Shown: positions 7,155-10,928 of the stretch, in pieces | How the letters are laid out: each line of letters opens with the position of its first letter | Position numbering within the stretch: the first letter of the stretch is position 1 | Assembly: GCA_023130215.1 (NCBI GenBank) | Contig: JAGMAN010000038.1 | Coordinates: 1 to 10,928, forward strand | Origin: a bacterium | GTDB taxonomy: Bacteria > NPL-UPA2 > JAGMAN01 | DNA: 10,928 nt | Reading direction: 5' to 3' | Translations under genes and position numbers: made by a program | The notes under the pieces: model-generated | Seen by the model: only the letters and a program-made list of their open reading frames with translations | Told to the model about the DNA's origin: nothing | The model's database searches: none

Positions 7155-7195
7155 GCACGTGACTTATGGAACGAAGTGAGCATAAGTCACTGTGC
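7155..7195 (-). repeat. Long stem-loop between the SDR and HAD genes
   Basis: A perfect 10-bp inverted repeat, GTGACTTATG (7159-7168) and CATAAGTCAC (7181-7190), with a 12-base loop. It is extended by GCAC (7155-7158) and GTGC (7192-7195) around a single bulged T at 7191, giving a 14-bp stem. It starts 3 bases after the SDR stop codon and ends 8 bases before the SD of the HAD gene. No T run follows on the transcribed strand, so it is not a typical intrinsic terminator. It could be an mRNA processing or stability element that sets relative expression, or a dispersed palindromic repeat. Confidence 0.75.
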
Positions 7196-7198
7196 GAA

Positions 7199-8023
7199 TT
7201 ATACGCCACTAAAAGCTGAAAATCCTCCATCTACCGGTATTACCGTTCCCTGGACAAACTGAGCAGAAGGTGAGACCAGCCAGATGATTGTACCGACAAG
7301 GTCTTCCGGATTTCCAAAGCGTCCCATAGGAGTATGCTCAATGATGGTCTTTCCCCGAGGAGTAAAATTACTGGTTTTCTCGTCAACAAGAAGGAAACGA
7401 TTCTGTTCAGTGAGGAAGAAACCAGGAGCAATAGCATTCACCCGAATCTTCTTTGAATAATTCTGAGATATATGAACGGCCAACCATTGAGTGAAATTAG
7501 ATACGGCTGCTTTGGCGGCTGAGTAAGCTGGAATCCGGGTTAGAGGACGAAGAGCATTCATTGAAGAAATATTGATAATTACTCCTTCTTCCTGTTTGGC
7601 TAAAACCTTTCCAAAAACCTGGGAGGAAAGAAAGACTCCTAAAAAATTCAGGTCAAAGACTCCTCTTATTGCTTCTGCAGGCAAGTCAAAGAATTCAAGT
7701 TCCTTAGAGGTAGTTGCCTCCTTTTTGTTTCCGCCTGCTCCATTTATCAGAATATCCAGGTGACCAAATTCTTTCATAATAGTGGAGAGGCATTCATTCA
7801 GGCTCTTGCGGGAAAGAACATCAGCTTTAAGGGCGATTGCCTTTCCCCCTTCCCGAGAAATTTCCCCGGCTACTCTTTGAGCCACCTCTTTGTTAAGGTC
7901 AAGCAGAGCTACTGAGGCTCCCTGCTTGGCCAGGGCCCTGGATATTGTTCCACAGAGTATACCTCCTCCCCCGGTTACCACCGCCACTTTTCCCTTTAAA
8001 TTAAATAGTTCTTCCAAATCCAT
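7199..8023 (-). CDS. SDR-family dehydrogenase, D-mannonate/fructuronate oxidoreductase type
   Basis: Classical short-chain dehydrogenase/reductase of 274 residues. The nucleotide site is TGGGGILCG (17-25) with D42 ending the second strand, so NAD is likely. NGAG is at 94-97, N126 is the structural Asn, and the catalytic set is S154, Y167 and K171 (YSAAK). The stretch around the active site (NISSMNA, PLTRIPAY), the APGFF.TEQNR segment and the C-terminal PVDGGFSAFSGV closely resemble the SDR group annotated as D-mannonate oxidoreductase (SDR-type UxuB) or gluconate 5-dehydrogenase. It would interconvert D-mannonate and D-fructuronate or a similar sugar acid pair. The LarA-like epimerase two genes on supports a sugar-acid role. 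Start 8023 (AAGGGG 3 bases upstream, typical SDR N-terminus) is favoured; ATG 8065 with AGGA 9 bases upstream is a real alternative adding 14 basic residues. Family sure, substrate moderate. Confidence 0.88.
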   Translation of the reverse strand: MDLEELFNLKGKVAVVTGGGGILCGTISRALAKQGASVALLDLNKEVAQRVAGEISREGGKAIALKADVLSRKSLNECLSTIMKEFGHLDILINGAGGNKKEATTSKELEFFDLPAEAIRGVFDLNFLGVFLSSQVFGKVLAKQEEGVIINISSMNALRPLTRIPAYSAAKAAVSNFTQWLAVHISQNYSKKIRVNAIAPGFFLTEQNRFLLVDEKTSNFTPRGKTIIEHTPMGRFGNPEDLVGTIIWLVSPSAQFVQGTVIPVDGGFSAFSGV

Positions 8024-8080
8024 ATTCCCCTTCTTTCTCCTTTCAATCTTTAGGCCTCTTTCCATACTTCAATTTCCTTA

Positions 8081-8109
8081 ATCTTTTCATATTATTTGGA
8101 ATTTGTCAA
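8081..8109 (-). promoter_or_regulatory. Candidate sigma-70-type promoter before the SDR gene
   Basis: A perfect -35 hexamer TTGACA (minus strand of 8104-8109) spans the truA stop codon. It is followed after 17 bases by AAAGAT (8081-8086), which matches only three of six -10 positions. The region is A/T rich. If used, transcription would start near 8074, before the SDR start at 8023, and would separate the sugar-acid block from leuB-asd-truA. The weak -10 keeps this tentative. Confidence 0.3.
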
Positions 8110-8909
8110 TACTTCACCTTGACTAAGCAGAGGCCGTGGGGAGGGAGGGTAGGGCCACCGTGGCGTCTATCTCTTGCCCGCAATATCTCCCTTATATCTT
8201 GAGGTCCGATTTTCCCTCTTCCTACTTCTAAGAGGGTGCCAGATATGACCCTGGCCATGTTATAAAGGAAGCCGTCAGCCTCTATGTCAATATGGATGAG
8301 TTTATGCTTGCTATCCAGGGAGATGCAATTGCTGCCAGACCCCACCGGGATCTTCTTTGAGGTAACAGAATTATCAACAGACTTAACCGTGAGCTTCTTT
8401 ACGATGCGAATGCAATTCTCCCTTCCGGTGGCTTGACCCCGAAACGAGGAGAAGTCATGTCTGCCAATCAGGTATTTAGCGGCCTTTTTCATGGCATGAG
8501 TGCCTAATGGATGGGGAAAGAAATAAGCATATTTCCTGAGAAATGGAGAGGGAAGAGCACGGTTCAGAATGGTATAACGGTAGAATTTACCCTTTGCCCC
8601 ATAGCGGGCATGGAAGTCATCCTCTGCCAGGAGACAACTTTTTATCACTATGTCTTCTGGCAGAAGACTGTTTAAGGCGGCTTTTAAATTCCTTAGAGGG
8701 ATTCTACTCTTCGTCTTAAGGTTTGCTGCCTGTCCCCGAGCATGCACTCCGGCATCAGTTCTACTTGCTCCAACGAGATTTACTTTCTCCTGAAGAACCT
8801 TGGTTAAGGCTTTCTCAATGGTCTCCTGCACAGTGGCTGAGTGCGGCTGGCGCTGCCAGCCATGATAACTGCCGCCATCATATTCAATAGTGAGTTTGAT
8901 ATTTCGCAC
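8106..8909 (-). CDS. truA: tRNA pseudouridine(38-40) synthase TruA
   Basis: Converts uridines 38-40 in the tRNA anticodon stem to pseudouridine; cytosolic dimer. The 267 residues show the N-terminal IEYDGGSYHGWQRQ (8-21), catalytic D52 in the invariant GASRTDAGVHARGQ (47-60), the FHARYGAKGKFYRY segment (99-112), HDFSSFRG (151-158) and DGFLYNMAR (212-220). About 20 extra residues (about 180-203) lie between KLTVKSVD and the LIHIDIEADGF strand, where many TruA proteins have a tight turn. The start is a GTG at 8909, only 4 bases after the asd stop and without a clear SD, so translation is probably coupled to asd. Placement after leuB-asd is, from memory, seen in several bacterial groups. The gene is essentially certain. 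Confidence 0.96.
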   Translation of the reverse strand: MRNIKLTIEYDGGSYHGWQRQPHSATVQETIEKALTKVLQEKVNLVGASRTDAGVHARGQAANLKTKSRIPLRNLKAALNSLLPEDIVIKSCLLAEDDFHARYGAKGKFYRYTILNRALPSPFLRKYAYFFPHPLGTHAMKKAAKYLIGRHDFSSFRGQATGRENCIRIVKKLTVKSVDNSVTSKKIPVGSGSNCISLDSKHKLIHIDIEADGFLYNMARVISGTLLEVGRGKIGPQDIREILRARDRRHGGPTLPPHGLCLVKVKY

Positions 8910-8913
8910 AACT

Positions 8914-9933
8914 TTAAGAAATAAGGCCCTGTTTTATCATTTCTTCAGCGATCTGGATGGTGTTCAAGGCGGCTCCTTTGCGGATGTTGTCTCCCACTAC
9001 CCAGAGGTTGAGGCAATTGGTGGCAGAGGAGTCCTCTCTGATTCTACCCACATAGACATCGTCCTTTCCGGCGACTTCAAGGGGAGTGGGGTAGAGGCTC
9101 TTCTCCGGCTGGTCAATGACTTTGATGCCTGGGGAGGAACTTAAGATTTTCCTTGCCTCCTCAGCCGAGAGCTTCTCCTCAAACTGGACATTAACTGCCT
9201 CCGAGTGACCAAAGAGGACAGGAACCCGGACACAGGTAGCTGAAATAGCCAGGTCCGGCGCGTCTAAGATTTTTCTTGTCTCCTTTACCGTCTTAGCTTC
9301 TTCACGATAGTAACCGGGAAACTCTTTCGTGAGGCTTCCAATCTCAGGGAAGAGATTGAAAGCGATCTGATGGGGATAGACTTCTCGGCCAACCTTTTCC
9401 CCTTTAACGATGGCTTTGGTCTGGGACTGAAGCTCATCAATAGCGGCCTTTCCCGTTCCCGATACTGACTGGTAGCTGGAAACGATGACTCTCTTTATCT
9501 TAGAGCGGCGATGAAGAGGAGCTAAGGCCATGACTGACTGGATGGTGGAGCAATTGGGGCTGGAGACAAATCCTGGGTGATTCTTCAAGTGATGAGGATT
9601 TACTTCTGGAATGACCAGGGGCACTCTTGGGTCTAAACGATAGTCATCGCCATTATCAATGACAACTACTCCTTTCTCCACTGCTTGCCAGCCAAACTGC
9701 CGGGAGGCACCTTTGGCTCCCTCAGTTCCAGCGAAGAAGGCAATGTCTACATTCTGGAATGCCTTTAGCTTTGTGGGTTCAATCTCATACTCATGGTCGC
9801 CGATCTTCTCAGTTCTTGCCCTGGTGGCTAAGATTTTTATCTCTCTTATCGGGAAATTCCTCTCCCTGAGAATCTTCACGATCTTAGCCCCCACCACTCC
9901 TATTCCTACTACGGCCACATTGAATTTCTTCAT
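8914..9933 (-). CDS. asd: Aspartate-semialdehyde dehydrogenase
   Basis: Reduces 4-aspartyl phosphate to aspartate 4-semialdehyde with NADPH, the branch point to lysine/diaminopimelate, threonine and methionine; cytosolic. The 339 residues match the usual bacterial length. It has the N-terminal Rossmann GIGVVG (10-15), catalytic C128 in SSPNCST, the SYQSVSGTGK loop (153-162), R236 in CVRVPV and H243 in LFGHSEAV, the general base. The phosphate-side segment reads DNGDDYRLDP (93-102), where many orthologues have DNSSAFRMDP; the Arg is kept. GGAG (9939-9942) lies 5 bases before the ATG and overlaps the end of leuB; stop and start are only 2 bases apart, so the two genes are surely cotranscribed. 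Confidence 0.96.
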   Translation of the reverse strand: MKKFNVAVVGIGVVGAKIVKILRERNFPIREIKILATRARTEKIGDHEYEIEPTKLKAFQNVDIAFFAGTEGAKGASRQFGWQAVEKGVVVIDNGDDYRLDPRVPLVIPEVNPHHLKNHPGFVSSPNCSTIQSVMALAPLHRRSKIKRVIVSSYQSVSGTGKAAIDELQSQTKAIVKGEKVGREVYPHQIAFNLFPEIGSLTKEFPGYYREEAKTVKETRKILDAPDLAISATCVRVPVLFGHSEAVNVQFEEKLSAEEARKILSSSPGIKVIDQPEKSLYPTPLEVAGKDDVYVGRIREDSSATNCLNLWVVGDNIRKGAALNTIQIAEEMIKQGLIS

Positions 9934-9935
9934 TT

Positions 9936-10928
9936 TTACTCCGCACCACTCACAAAGCTGGCAACCATATCACCAACTTCTGAAGTAGTATAGCCCATCT
10001 TTCCGGCGGAGAGGCTCTTTACCTTCTGGCAAGCTTTTATAATTGCTTCCTCCACTAACTGAGCGGCTCTTTTTTCCCCTAAGTGTTGGAGCATCATCTG
10101 AGCGGCGGAGATAGCCGCTAAGGGATTAATCATATTCTTCCCGGTATACTTAGGAGCTGAACCTCCAATCGGCTCGAACATAGAAGTTCCTTCCGGATTT
10201 ATATTTGCCCCAGCAGCGATTCCCATTCCTCCTTGAATCATAGCTCCTAAATCAGTGATGATGTCCCCAAACATATTGCAGGTGACAATAACATCGAACC
10301 ACTCTGGATTCTTCACCATCCACATACAGACTGCATCTACGAAGTTACAGTCTCTTTTTATATCCGGATACTCTTCCCCTACCTCCTGGAAGACCCTTCT
10401 CCACAGGTCATGAGCATAGGTCAGGACATTGGCCTTATCGCAGAGGGTAAGTTTGCGATTTCTGTTCCTTTCCCGAGCACACTGAAAGGCGTAGCGAATA
10501 CAGCGTTCTACTCCCTTTCTGGTATTAACCATCTTCTGTTCAGCCACCTCATCGGCAGTCCCTTTCTTAGAGAAGCTACCTATTCCTAAGTAAAGTCCTT
10601 CCGTATTCTCCCTGACTACCACGAAATCTATATCCTCGGGACCCTTATCTTTAAGGGGAGTCCACACTCCTGGATAAAGCTTAACCGGTCTTAAGTTTAT
10701 ATACTGGTCTAAGCTAAACCTTAATTTAAGGAGTAACCCTCTTTCTAATATCCCCGGCTTGACCTTGGGATGTCCCACTGCCCCCAAGTAAATAGCATCC
10801 ATCTTTTTAAACTCAGCCAGGGCCGAATCTGGCAGAGTCTCCCCGGTGCGCAGATAACGGTCTCCCCCGAAGTCATATTCCACTGTCTCAAACTTAAAAT
10901 CAGTTGTCTCGGCCACTGCTTGCAGGAC
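9936..10928 (-). CDS. leuB: 3-isopropylmalate dehydrogenase, N-terminus cut off
   Basis: Oxidatively decarboxylates 3-isopropylmalate with NAD in leucine biosynthesis; cytosolic dimer. The frame is open to the window edge (it begins VLQAVAETT), so about the first 20 residues are missing; a GTG at 10916 is just an internal Val. 330 residues are visible. Motifs in order: [36 protein letters not shown] with the substrate arginines, [10 protein letters not shown], the CDKANVL lysine, [13 protein letters not shown] with the metal-binding aspartates, and [19 protein letters not shown] for NAD. The [17 protein letters not shown] and [13 protein letters not shown] forms differ from E. coli LeuB and fit the LeuB-like subfamily found in several other phyla. 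Tartrate/malate or isocitrate dehydrogenases share this fold, but the asd neighbour and the motif set favour LeuB. Confidence 0.88.
   Translation of the reverse strand, partial: VLQAVAETTDFKFETVEYDFGGDRYLRTGETLPDSALAEFKKMDAIYLGAVGHPKVKPGILERGLLLKLRFSLDQYINLRPVKLYPGVWTPLKDKGPEDIDFVVVRENTEGLYLGIGSFSKKGTADEVAEQKMVNTRKGVERCIRYAFQCARERNRNRKLTLCDKANVLTYAHDLWRRVFQEVGEEYPDIKRDCNFVDAVCMWMVKNPEWFDVIVTCNMFGDIITDLGAMIQGGMGIAAGANINPEGTSMFEPIGGSAPKYTGKNMINPLAAISAAQMMLQHLGEKRAAQLVEEAIIKACQKVKSLSAGKMGYTTSEVGDMVASFVSGAE

Noticed and set aside
6469-7179. A 236-codon open frame on the plus strand opposite the HAD gene
   Set aside because: It is antisense to a frame carrying all four HAD motifs in order, it has no recognisable domain, and it is Ser/Thr/Leu rich as expected of an antisense shadow.
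9936-10916. leuB starting at the GTG at 10916
   Set aside because: The frame continues upstream to the window edge with residues typical of LeuB (VLQAVAE), and the first Rossmann strand would be missing; the gene is simply truncated by the window.
1-10928. A defence system, phage or mobile island
   Set aside because: Every gene belongs to a metabolic or tRNA-modification family; no integrase, transposase, nuclease or toxin-like protein is visible on either strand.

Overview
All ten recognisable genes lie on the minus strand, packed head to tail, so transcription runs from the high-coordinate end to the low one. In that order they are leuB (cut by the window edge), asd, truA, an SDR dehydrogenase of the mannonate/fructuronate type, a HAD-family hydrolase, a LarA-like (DUF2088) racemase/epimerase, pdxB, gnd (6-phosphogluconate dehydrogenase), a glutamate dehydrogenase and a class III aminotransferase (cut by the other edge). 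No stretch over 100 bases lacks a gene, and I see no RNA genes, insertion sequences, CRISPR arrays or phage genes. Starts with clear Shine-Dalgarno sequences, intermediate base composition and bacterial gene families (TruA, PdxB, Asd, Gnd) point to a bacterium. A lineage cannot be named safely; an uncultured anaerobic group is my guess from the gene mix and the palindromic repeats.

Region 8106-10928 is a tight biosynthesis/housekeeping block: leuB (leucine), asd (Lys/Thr/Met and cell wall diaminopimelate) and truA (tRNA pseudouridine), with gaps of only 2 and 4 bases. Region 3748-8105 looks like a second block. The SDR and the LarA-like protein resemble proteins commonly annotated as D-mannonate oxidoreductase and D-mannonate epimerase. 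They flank a HAD hydrolase of unknown substrate, and the LarA-like gene overlaps pdxB by 4 bases (ATGA). This suggests a sugar-acid module (gluconate/mannonate/fructuronate interconversion) tied to a 4-carbon sugar-acid dehydrogenase. Region 1-3747 adds 6-phosphogluconate dehydrogenase and a nitrogen pair, glutamate dehydrogenase plus a PLP-dependent aminotransferase, in which the first could regenerate glutamate for the second. Seven of the ten genes encode NAD(P)-dependent dehydrogenases.

The most unusual features are palindromic, repeat-like sequences. Two appear to sit in frame inside pdxB (about 4057-4131 and 3967-4011), adding residues between its catalytic and C-terminal domains. A 14-bp stem-loop lies between the SDR and HAD genes, and an imperfect inverted repeat lies between the glutamate dehydrogenase and aminotransferase genes. 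TruA carries an unexplained internal insertion of about 20 residues. No strong intrinsic terminator was found, so the run may be one or a few overlapping operons. Only one candidate internal promoter (8081-8109) is worth listing.
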